DNA of 5,432 bases from JAKAWQ01 sp035503055. GTDB lineage: Bacteria > Pseudomonadota > Alphaproteobacteria > Acetobacterales > Acetobacteraceae. Within the stretch, counting starts at the first letter, position 1. Each line of letters opens with the position of its first letter. This document shows positions 1 to 5,432 of this stretch, in pieces. The notes below the pieces were generated by a model, which saw only the letters and a list, made by a program, of their open reading frames with translations, was not told where the DNA came from and ran no database searches. The position numbers were made by a program, and so were the translations under genes. The stretch covers positions 1-5,432 of the forward strand of contig DATJTV010000089.1 in assembly GCA_035503055.1 (NCBI GenBank), read 5' to 3'.

Positions 1-89
1 CGCGCGATGTTCTCCACCCGCTCGAGATAGCGGGCCATCCAGAAGAGGCTTTCCGCGTAGCGCGCGAGCAGCGGCGGCGCGAGATTCAC
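1..89 (-). CDS. Alpha-E domain protein, N-terminal fragment (cut by window edge)
   Basis: Only the first 29 codons are in the window; the gene continues past base 1. The reading frame starts at a GTG (plus-strand 89-87) that overlaps the TGA stop of the upstream ATP-grasp gene as GTGA, so translation is probably coupled; no Shine-Dalgarno sequence is visible before it. The start of the peptide reads V/M-NLAPPLLARYAESLFWMA, followed by a stretch containing RYLERVENIA. The pattern LxRxAESLFWxARYxERxEN is the signature beginning of the alpha-E family (COG2307, formerly DUF403), an all-helical domain of unknown biochemistry that is almost always encoded next to or fused with circularly permuted ATP-grasp proteins. 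The later ATG (codon 18) lies inside the conserved motif, so it is not the start. A role as partner or substrate-handling helper of the adjacent ligase is inferred from context. The family call is strong despite the short fragment; the rest of the protein cannot be assessed. Confidence 0.88.
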   Translation of the reverse strand, partial: MNLAPPLLARYAESLFWMARYLERVENIA

Positions 90-1549
90 CCCGGCGCCCC
101 GGCCGCCAGGACCCACGTATCCTTCGAGCCGCCGCCCTGCGAGGAATTGACGATCAGGCTGCCGGGCTTGAGCGCGACGCGCGTGAGGCCGCCCGGCAGG
201 ACCCAGCTCTCGCGGCCAGTGACGGCGAAGGGACGAAGATCGAGATGGCGGGCCCGGATTCCCTCCTCGCAGAGGGTAGGCCCGACCGAGAGCCCGACCA
301 CCGGCTGGCTGATCCAGTTGGCGGGATCGGCGGCGAGTGCGGCGCGCGCCCGCTCGAGCTCGGCGGCCGACGCCCGCGGCCCGATGGTGATGCCGTAGCC
401 GCCCGACTCGCCGACCGGCTTGACGACCAGCTCGTCGAGATGATCGAGCGTGTACTGAAGGCCCGCCGCCTCGCGGCAGATATGCGTCTCGACGTTCGGC
501 AGGATCGCTTCCTCGCCGAGATAGTAGCGGATGATCCGCGGCATGTAGGCATAGATCGCCTTGTCGTCGGCGACGCCGGTCCCGACCGCGTTGGCGAGTG
601 CCACATGCCCCCGCCGCCAGGCGCCGAGCAGCCCCGCGACGCCGAGCAGGCTGTCTGCGCGGAAGACCGTGGGGTCAAGGAACTCGTCCCCGATGCGCCG
701 GTAGATCGTGTGCACCGGGCGCAGCCCGGCGGTGGTCAGCATGAAGACCCGCTCGTTCTCGACGCAGAGATCGCTTCCCTCGACCAGCGGCACGCCCATC
801 TCGCGGGCGAGGAACACGTGCTCGAAATAGGCCGAATTGTAGATGCCGGGCGAGAGTAGCACGACTTGGGGATCGAGCACCCCCTCAGGCGCGATCTCGG
901 TGAGTGCCGCGCGCAGCCGCTGGCCGTAGTCATCGACCGGTTGAAGCCGCATCCCGGACATCACGTCGGGGAAGGCGCGCAGCATAAGATGCCGGTTCTC
1001 GACCACGTACGAGACGCCCGAGGGCGTGCGGGCGTTGTCCTCCAGGACGCGGAACTCGCCCTCCTGGTCGCGCACGATATCGATTCCGGCGATATGCACG
1101 TAAGTTCCGAAGCGGACCGGGAAATCCTCCATCTCGCTTCGGTAGTTCGCGTTGCCGAGCACGAGGTCGGCCGGCACGACGCCGTCCTTCAGGATCTGCC
1201 GCGCGTGATAGATATCATCGAGGAAGGCGTTGAGGGCAGCCACCCGCTGGCGCACGCCGCGATCGAGCCGCTCCCACTCGGCGGCGGTGATCACCCGCGG
1301 GATGCAGTCGAAGGGCAGGATGCGGTCGATCGCGTTGGCCTCGGAATAGACGGTGAAGGTGATGCCGAGGTTGAAAAGGTCGGTCTCCGCCGCTCGCGCC
1401 CGGCTTCTGAGCGCGGCGAGGCCCAGGGCGGCGATGCGGTGCCGGATCGTCGCCGCGGCACCGCCATCGCCTCCGCGCGCCGCGTCAAGCTCGCAAAAAA
1501 AGGGGCCGGGATCATAGCCGCGGAACGGATCTTCGGCTGCCACGTCCAT
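86..1549 (-). CDS. Circularly permuted type 2 ATP-grasp protein (COG2308 family, predicted peptide/amide ligase)
   Basis: This complete 487-aa protein has the usual length for stand-alone members of the family (formerly DUF404/DUF407). ATP-grasp enzymes activate a carboxylate as an acyl phosphate and join it to an amine; in this family the order of the fold's parts is permuted and the substrate is unknown. Recognisable blocks in order are: LGITFTVYSE (61-70), ILPFDCIPRVI (77-87), RVAALNAFLDDIYH (102-115), VLGNANYR (130-137), VLEDNARTPSGVSYVVENR (168-186), SPGIYNSAYFEH (233-244), TIYRRIGDEFLDP (281-293), GTGVADDKAIYAYMPRIIRY (323-342), LVVKPVGESGGYG (374-386), HLDLRPF (435-441), LPGGLTRVAL (451-460) and VNSSQGGGSKDTWVL (467-481). 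K377 and the glycine-rich loop after it probably bind nucleotide; the DLRPF and VNSS blocks probably supply metal ligands (inferred from ATP-grasp logic). There is no signal peptide or membrane segment, so it is likely cytosolic. The start is the ATG at 1549 because AGGGAAG sits 7 nt upstream and homology begins near residue 8; extending to 1627 adds 26 residues with no family resemblance. It overlaps the downstream alpha-E gene by 4 bp. Seven T's in codons 17-19 are unusual for this base composition. Confidence 0.94.
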   Translation of the reverse strand: MDVAAEDPFRGYDPGPFFCELDAARGGDGGAAATIRHRIAALGLAALRSRARAAETDLFNLGITFTVYSEANAIDRILPFDCIPRVITAAEWERLDRGVRQRVAALNAFLDDIYHARQILKDGVVPADLVLGNANYRSEMEDFPVRFGTYVHIAGIDIVRDQEGEFRVLEDNARTPSGVSYVVENRHLMLRAFPDVMSGMRLQPVDDYGQRLRAALTEIAPEGVLDPQVVLLSPGIYNSAYFEHVFLAREMGVPLVEGSDLCVENERVFMLTTAGLRPVHTIYRRIGDEFLDPTVFRADSLLGVAGLLGAWRRGHVALANAVGTGVADDKAIYAYMPRIIRYYLGEEAILPNVETHICREAAGLQYTLDHLDELVVKPVGESGGYGITIGPRASAAELERARAALAADPANWISQPVVGLSVGPTLCEEGIRARHLDLRPFAVTGRESWVLPGGLTRVALKPGSLIVNSSQGGGSKDTWVLAAGAPG

Positions 1550-1550
1550 T

Positions 1551-1578
1551 CTGTTGCTTCCCTGTTGCGGCAGCTTGC
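1551..1578 (+). repeat. Helically phased TTGC direct repeats next to the minus-strand start
   Basis: CTGTTGC occurs at 1551-1557 and again at 1562-1568, exactly 11 bp apart, and a shortened copy, CTTGC, follows at 1574-1578, so TTGC recurs at 11- and 10-bp intervals (1554, 1565, 1575). Such one-turn spacing places the copies on the same face of the helix, as in some direct-repeat operators. The first two copies bracket the ribosome-binding site of the minus-strand ATP-grasp gene. The repeats are short, so chance remains a real explanation. Confidence 0.25.
1557..1563 (-). promoter_or_regulatory. Shine-Dalgarno site of the minus-strand ATP-grasp gene
   Basis: Read on the minus strand, AGGGAAG is followed by a 7-nt spacer (CAACAGA) and then the ATG at 1549. 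This purine run is the best ribosome-binding-site match near either divergent start and decides in favour of this ATG over the in-frame upstream start at 1627. It lies between two copies of CTGTTGC (plus strand 1551-1557 and 1562-1568), so anything binding those repeats would also affect ribosome access. Confidence 0.55.
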
Positions 1579-1600
1579 CACCACGCGACAAGCCTACACG

Positions 1601-1617
1601 CTTCGGTGAACCCGAAG
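1601..1617. repeat. Perfect inverted repeat CTTCGG-N5-CCGAAG in the divergent region
   Basis: The arms CTTCGG (1601-1606) and CCGAAG (1612-1617) are exact reverse complements separated by TGAAC. The repeat sits 52 bp from the minus-strand start codon and 81 bp from the plus-strand start codon, a suitable place for an operator serving both directions. In RNA it would form a short 6-bp hairpin in either leader. No T-run follows on the plus strand, so it is not a typical terminator. A 6-bp-arm repeat can occur by chance, so the functional reading is tentative. Confidence 0.3.
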
Positions 1618-1697
1618 GAAGCCGCATTCCCTCTCGCCCAGCCTGCCGCGTTTATGCACAATCCCTGCCCCCTTCCCGCCGGACCGAGCCCAGCCAG

Positions 1698-4600
1698 ATG
1701 TCGATCCACGTCGCCCTGACCCACCGCACGACCTACCGCTACGACCGGCTGGTCTCGCTCGGACCGCAGGTGATCCGTCTGCGCCCTGCTCCGCACACCC
1801 GCACGCCGATCCTCTCCTACGCGCTCGCGGTGGCGCCTGATCCGCACTTCCTCAACTGGCAGCAGGACCCGCAAGGGAACTTCCTCGCCCGCGTCGTCTT
1901 CCCCGAGCGCGTGCAGGAATTCTCGGTCACGGTCGATCTGATCGCCGACATGGCGACGATCAACCCGTTCGATTTCTTCCTCGAGCCGGACGCGGAGACC
2001 TGGCCCTTCGCCTACGATCCGCTGCTCGAGCACGAGCTCTTTCCCTATCGCGACCGGGCGCCACCGGGCCCGCTGCTCGCCGATTTGCTTGCCGCGACGC
2101 CACCAGGCCCCGCCCGCACGGTCGATATGCTGGTCGCGCTCAACGGGCGGGTCGCCGAGCGTATCGCCTACATCGTGCGGCCCGAGCCCGGCATCTGGCC
2201 GGTCGAGGAGACGCTCGGCAAGGCGCGCGGTTCCTGCCGCGATTCCGCCTGGGTGATGGTCCAGGCGCTGCGGGGCTTAGGCTTCGCCGCCCGCTTCGTC
2301 TCGGGCTACCTGATCCAGCTCGTGGCGGACGAGAAGCCGCTCGACGGCCCGCCCGGCCCGGCGGCGGACTTCACCGATCTACACGCCTGGGCGGAGGTCT
2401 ATCTGCCCGGCGCCGGCTGGGTCGGCCTCGACGCCACGTCCGGACTGCTGGCGGGCGAAGGCCACATTCCGCTCGCCGCGAGCCCGGATCCGATCTCCGC
2501 AGCACCCATCACGGGCATGGTCGAGCGCAGCGAAGTCTCCTTCGCCCATGAGATGGAGGTGCGGCGGATCCGCGAGACGCCGCGCGTGACCAAACCCTAT
2601 GCCGAGTCGGTCTGGCGCGAGATCGTGGCCGGCGGCGAACGTCTCGACCGCATCATGGATCGGCAAGGGATCAGGCTCACGATGGGCGGCGAGCCGACCT
2701 TCGTCGCCGCCACCGACCGCGATGCTCCGGAATGGAACACGACCGCGCTCGGCCCCACCAAATCGCGCTATGCCGGGCGGCTGCTTCGCCGCCTCGCACC
2801 GCTCTGGATGCCCGGCGCGGCCCTGCAATACACGATGGGCAAGCAATATCCCGGCGAACCGCTGCCGCGCTGGGCGTTCTACGCGCATGGGCGCGCCGAC
2901 GGCGAGCCGGTATGGCGCCGCGCCGAGCTCTTCGCCGCCGAGGAAGAGAGCGGCGGCGCCACCGCCGCCGACGCGCAGCATTTCGCGGCGATGCTTGCCG
3001 AGCGGCTGCAGATCGATCCCGCCTTTCTTATCGCCGCGCACGAGGACGTGCACTATTACCTCTGGCGCGAAGGACGCCTGCCCGCGAACGTGCTTGCGGA
3101 GGCGAGCCGGCTCGCCGATCCGCTCGAGCGCGAGCGCCTCGCCCGGATATTCGGCCGGGGCCTTGCGGAATCGGCGGGCAGCGTGCTGCCGCTCCGCCGC
3201 GTCGCCGCCGACGGCACGCGGCGCTGGCAATCGGGGAAATGGTTCTTTCGCGCGGGCGAGATGTTCCTCGTTCCCGGCGATTCCCCGATCGGGCTCCGGC
3301 TGCCGCTGGAGAGCCTGCCGTGGGTGTCGCCGGAGCGGCTGGAGCAGGAGGCTGAGCCCGATCCATTCGCGCCGCGCCCGCCGCTTCCGCCGGCGCAATT
3401 CTTTCGCCGTGTCGCCGCGCGCACCCCGAGCCCCGGCGGCGAGAGTGGGCTCTTCCGCCCAGTGGCTCAGCCTGCGCCCGAGATCGGCCGCGAGGAGCCC
3501 GACATCGTCCGCACCGCGCTCACGATCGAGCCGCGGGAAGGCAGGATCCACGTTTTCTTTCCTCCGCTCTTCGCCGCCGAGGACTGGCTCGACCTCGCCG
3601 CCGCGGTCGAGGACACGGCCGCGAGCCTCGACTGCAAAGTGGTGCTCGAAGGCTATTTGCCGCCGCGCGACCCGCGGCTCACGCACTTCTCGGTCACCCC
3701 CGATCCGGGCGTGCTCGAGGTCAACATTCCGCCGGCCAGGAGCTTTTCCGAACAGGTCCGGCGCACGACGGAGCTCTACGACGCGGCGCGCGCGGAAGGG
3801 TTGGCTGCCGAAAAATTCATGCTCGATGGCCGACATGTCGGCACCGGCGGGGGCAACCATGTCGTGATGGGGGCGGCCGAGCCGGCGGCAAGCCCCTTTC
3901 TCCGCCGCCCCGATCTGCTCAAGTCGCTGATCGGCTTCTGGCACAACCACCCTTCCCTCTCCTACCTCTTCAGCGGCCTTTTCATCGGCCCGACGAGCCA
4001 GCATCCGCGGCTCGACGAGGCGCGCGGCGACCAGCTCCACGAGATCGAGATCGCCTTCTCGCGCATCCATCCGAAAGCCGAGACCTCGCCCTGGCTGGTG
4101 GACCGCATCTTCCGCAACCTGCTCGTCGACGTGACCGGCAACACGCACCGGACGGAGTTCTGCATCGACAAGCTCTACGCGCCGGACGGACCTGCCGGCC
4201 GGCAGGGGCTGGTTGAGTTCCGCGCCTTCGAGATGCCGCCCCACGCCGAGCTTTCGGCGGTGCAGATGCTGCTGATGCGGTCCGCGCTCGCCGCCTTCTG
4301 GGAGATCCCCTACGAGCGCCCGCTGATCCGCTGGGGCACCCGCCTCGCCGATGACTTCATGCTGCGCCACTATGTCGAGGCCGATTTCACTGAGGCGCTC
4401 GCAACCCTGGCGGAGCGCGGGTTCCGCCTGGATCCCGCGTGGTTCGCGCCCCATCTCGAGTTCCGTTTCCCCGAGATCGGCGCCGTCACCGTGCACGACA
4501 TGACACTCTCGCTGCGGCACGCGCTCGAGCCCTGGCACGTGCTCGGTGAGGAGGCGGCCGCCGCGGGCACGGTGCGCTACGTGGACAGCTCGGTCGAACG

Positions 4601-5021
4601 GGTCGAGGCGCGGGTCGAGGGATTCGCGGGCGAGCGCTTCACGCTTGCCTGCAACGGCGTCGCCGTGCCGCTCGCGCCCACGGCGACCGCGGGCCTTTAC
4701 GTCGCGGGCGTGCGCTTCAAGGCGTGGGCGCCGGCGGCGGCGCTGCATCCGACGATCGGTATCGAGACACCGCTCGTCTTCGACCTCTACGACCGCTGGA
4801 ACGGGCGCAGCCTGGGCGGCCTCACCTACCATGCCGCCCACCCGGGCGGCCGCGCGTACGAGCGCTTCCCGGTGAACGCGAACGAGGCGGAGGCGCGGCG
4901 CCGCGCCCGCTTCTTCCCCTTCGGCCACACGCCCGGCCCAATGGCCGAACCACACGCCGCGGCGCGTGAAAGGATGCCGCGCGAGCACCCCCGCACGCTC
5001 GATCTGCGCGCCTTCGCATGA
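1698..5021 (+). CDS. Transglutaminase-like protease / DUF2126 putative amidoligase fusion protein
   Basis: This complete 1107-aa protein has two large modules. Residues 1-85 form the N-terminal beta domain typical of bacterial transglutaminase-like proteins (starting MSIHVALTHRTTYRYDRLV). Residues 145-260 hold the papain-like core with an intact triad: C180 in GKARGSCRDSAW, H229 in TDLHAWAEVYLPG and D245 in WVGLDATSG. From about residue 290 to the end is the DUF2126 module (COG4196), marked by MGGEPTF (329-335), HEDVHYYLWREGRLP (448-462), HVGTGGGNHVVMG (713-725), FWHNHPSLSYLFSGLF (747-762), GPTSQHPRLDEAR (764-776) and FRAFEMPPH (841-849). DUF2126 has been proposed to be an amidoligase; the transglutaminase fold can cleave or transfer amide bonds. 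A proline-rich, probably flexible stretch (about 551-605) splits the DUF2126 part. Length is normal for this fusion. No signal peptide is seen, so the protein is probably cytosolic. The ATG at 1698 was chosen because homology begins immediately there; an upstream TTG at 1554 would add 48 unrelated residues. No strong Shine-Dalgarno sequence precedes it. Its stop overlaps the next gene as ATGA. The architecture is certain; the reaction is not known. Confidence 0.93.
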   Translation: MSIHVALTHRTTYRYDRLVSLGPQVIRLRPAPHTRTPILSYALAVAPDPHFLNWQQDPQGNFLARVVFPERVQEFSVTVDLIADMATINPFDFFLEPDAETWPFAYDPLLEHELFPYRDRAPPGPLLADLLAATPPGPARTVDMLVALNGRVAERIAYIVRPEPGIWPVEETLGKARGSCRDSAWVMVQALRGLGFAARFVSGYLIQLVADEKPLDGPPGPAADFTDLHAWAEVYLPGAGWVGLDATSGLLAGEGHIPLAASPDPISAAPITGMVERSEVSFAHEMEVRRIRETPRVTKPYAESVWREIVAGGERLDRIMDRQGIRLTMGGEPTFVAATDRDAPEWNTTALGPTKSRYAGRLLRRLAPLWMPGAALQYTMGKQYPGEPLPRWAFYAHGRADGEPVWRRAELFAAEEESGGATAADAQHFAAMLAERLQIDPAFLIAAHEDVHYYLWREGRLPANVLAEASRLADPLERERLARIFGRGLAESAGSVLPLRRVAADGTRRWQSGKWFFRAGEMFLVPGDSPIGLRLPLESLPWVSPERLEQEAEPDPFAPRPPLPPAQFFRRVAARTPSPGGESGLFRPVAQPAPEIGREEPDIVRTALTIEPREGRIHVFFPPLFAAEDWLDLAAAVEDTAASLDCKVVLEGYLPPRDPRLTHFSVTPDPGVLEVNIPPARSFSEQVRRTTELYDAARAEGLAAEKFMLDGRHVGTGGGNHVVMGAAEPAASPFLRRPDLLKSLIGFWHNHPSLSYLFSGLFIGPTSQHPRLDEARGDQLHEIEIAFSRIHPKAETSPWLVDRIFRNLLVDVTGNTHRTEFCIDKLYAPDGPAGRQGLVEFRAFEMPPHAELSAVQMLLMRSALAAFWEIPYERPLIRWGTRLADDFMLRHYVEADFTEALATLAERGFRLDPAWFAPHLEFRFPEIGAVTVHDMTLSLRHALEPWHVLGEEAAAAGTVRYVDSSVERVEARVEGFAGERFTLACNGVAVPLAPTATAGLYVAGVRFKAWAPAAALHPTIGIETPLVFDLYDRWNGRSLGGLTYHAAHPGGRAYERFPVNANEAEARRRARFFPFGHTPGPMAEPHAAARERMPREHPRTLDLRAFA
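4191..4206. repeat. 16-bp perfect palindrome inside the DUF2126 module
   Basis: CCTGCCGGCCGGCAGG is its own reverse complement over all 16 bases; symmetry ends at the flanking bases (A at 4190, G at 4207). It lies within the coding sequence for residues 832-837 (PAGRQG) of the fusion protein, between a conserved block and FRAFEMPPH. In DNA this rich in G and C such palindromes are less rare than the 4-letter expectation, and the local residues look like a variable loop, so no function is assigned. Confidence 0.35.
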
Positions 5022-5432
5022 ACGACGCGGCCCTCGCCACCGGCATCGACGAGATGGTCGACGGGCAGGGACGGCTGCGCCCGCATTGGCGGCCGGTGCT
5101 CGGCGGGGTCGCGAATTTGGGCGAGGGCGGGCTTGCCGAGCGGGCGCGCCGCCTCGACCTCGCCTTCGAGGAGGAGGGCGTGGCGGCCGTGCTGCCAGCC
5201 GCCGGCGAGCCGGGAAAGTTCGAGACCGCGAACATCTGGCGCTGCGACCCGGTGCCGCTGCCGCTCGCCGGGGCCGAGTTCGCGGCACTCGAGGCCGGGC
5301 TCGCGCAGCGCGCGCGGCTGATGGCGGCGATCCTCGCCGACCTCTACGGCCCGCAGCGCCTGCTCGCCGAGGGAAAGCTTCCGCCGGCGCTCGTCTTCGC
5401 CAACCCGGGATTTCTCCGGCCCTGCCACAGCC
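5018..5432 (+). CDS. Second circularly permuted type 2 ATP-grasp protein, N-terminal fragment (possibly fused to alpha-E)
   Basis: The first 138 codons are present and the gene runs off the right edge. The ATG overlaps the stop of the DUF2126 fusion gene (ATGA), with no visible Shine-Dalgarno sequence, so translation is probably coupled. Residues 11-26 (DEMVDGQGRLRPHWRP) and 91-138 (LEAGLAQRARLMAAILADLYGPQRLL, then LPPALVFANPGFLRPCHS) match the opening of a subfamily of circularly permuted ATP-grasp proteins. The fragment aligns with residues 45-137 of the minus-strand paralogue: RARLMAAILADLYGPQRLL corresponds to RVAALNAFLDDIYHARQIL, and LPPALVFANPGFLR to VPADLVLGNANYR. Members of this subfamily encoded after transglutaminase/DUF2126 genes are often about 800 aa and carry a C-terminal alpha-E domain; whether this one does lies outside the window. 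The nucleotide-binding half is not visible. Predicted role: a second ATP-dependent amide ligase working with the upstream fusion protein (inference from context). Confidence 0.88.
   Translation, partial: MNDAALATGIDEMVDGQGRLRPHWRPVLGGVANLGEGGLAERARRLDLAFEEEGVAAVLPAAGEPGKFETANIWRCDPVPLPLAGAEFAALEAGLAQRARLMAAILADLYGPQRLLAEGKLPPALVFANPGFLRPCHS

Larger units (their letters stand above)
1550..1697. promoter_or_regulatory. Divergent intergenic region holding both operons' control sequences
   Basis: These 148 bp lie between the start codons of the two divergent operons and are the only non-coding stretch in the window, so both promoters are expected here unless transcription begins within a coding region. 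No convincing -35/-10 pair was found on either strand. The most AT-rich patch is TTTATGCACAAT (1651-1662), a possible -10 or melting region. Weak TTGC-containing boxes occur at 1565-1570 (TTGCGG) and 1575-1580 (TTGCCA) on the plus strand, but no good -10 stands 16-18 bp downstream of them. A perfect 6-bp inverted repeat lies near the middle (1601-1617). The plus-strand gene has only a weak purine patch (GGACCGAG, 1681-1688) ahead of its ATG. The shared region suggests that the two operons may be co-regulated, which is inference. Confidence 0.5.

Noticed and set aside
1575..1603. Sigma70-like promoter with TTGCCA as the -35 box on the plus strand
   Set aside because: The hexamers 16-18 bp downstream (around ACGCTT) do not resemble a -10 box, so no promoter is called.
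245..1609. Plus-strand open frames of 204 and 247 codons (245-859 and 866-1609) opposite the ATP-grasp gene
   Set aside because: They mirror the codon structure of the complete minus-strand ATP-grasp gene, have no recognisable motifs, and the second runs into the divergent control region. They are shadows.
1601..1617. The central inverted repeat as a rho-independent terminator
   Set aside because: It lies upstream of both operons rather than after a gene, its stem is only 6 bp, and no T-run follows it on the plus strand.
1550..1627. Upstream in-frame start at 1627 for the minus-strand ATP-grasp gene
   Set aside because: The added 26 residues do not look like the family, and the ATG at 1549 has the better ribosome-binding site.
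1554..1697. Upstream TTG start (1554) extending the fusion protein by 48 residues
   Set aside because: The extra residues (Pro, Arg, Cys and Ser rich) have no family resemblance, while the sequence from the ATG at 1698 is the usual start of bacterial transglutaminase-like proteins.
2599..3867. Out-of-frame 422-codon plus-strand open frame inside the fusion gene
   Set aside because: It overlaps the conserved frame completely and encodes an Arg/Ser/Pro/Ala-rich sequence typical of a shifted frame in GC-rich DNA. There is no frameshift in the real frame, whose motifs are continuous.
2379..5288. A 969-codon open frame on the minus strand, antisense to the fusion gene
   Set aside because: It is opposite a gene with clear family motifs throughout. 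Its translation is dominated by Arg, Ala, Pro and Gly with no recognisable domain, as expected when GC-rich codons suppress stops on the other strand.

Overview
The window is GC-rich, roughly two-thirds or more G+C by eye, and almost entirely coding. The family variants and codon use suggest a high-GC alphaproteobacterium, possibly of Rhodospirillales/Acetobacteraceae or Rhizobiales type. That placement is inference from remembered homologues; no rRNA or other phylogenetic marker is present.

Layout: two divergently transcribed gene sets flank a 148-bp intergenic region (1550-1697). Leftward on the minus strand are a complete 487-aa circularly permuted type 2 ATP-grasp protein (1549 to 86) and, overlapping its stop codon by 4 bp, the first 29 codons of an alpha-E domain protein that runs off the left edge. 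Rightward on the plus strand are a complete 1107-aa fusion of a transglutaminase-like protease module and a DUF2126 putative amidoligase module (1698-5021) and, again with a 4-bp overlap, the first 138 codons of a second, divergent circularly permuted ATP-grasp protein (5018 to the right edge).

How the parts may work together: circularly permuted ATP-grasp, alpha-E, transglutaminase-like and DUF2126 proteins recur together in bacterial genomes. Comparative genomics has predicted that they form a cytosolic peptide-synthesis or peptide-tagging system, in which ligases form amide bonds and the papain-like transglutaminase fold transfers or cuts them. To my knowledge the product is not biochemically established. 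This window carries two ATP-grasp paralogues, one DUF2126 ligase candidate and one transglutaminase-like module with an intact Cys-His-Asp triad, so it is a compact core of a poorly understood system. No mobile elements, CRISPR arrays, tRNAs, rRNAs or convincing terminators were seen.
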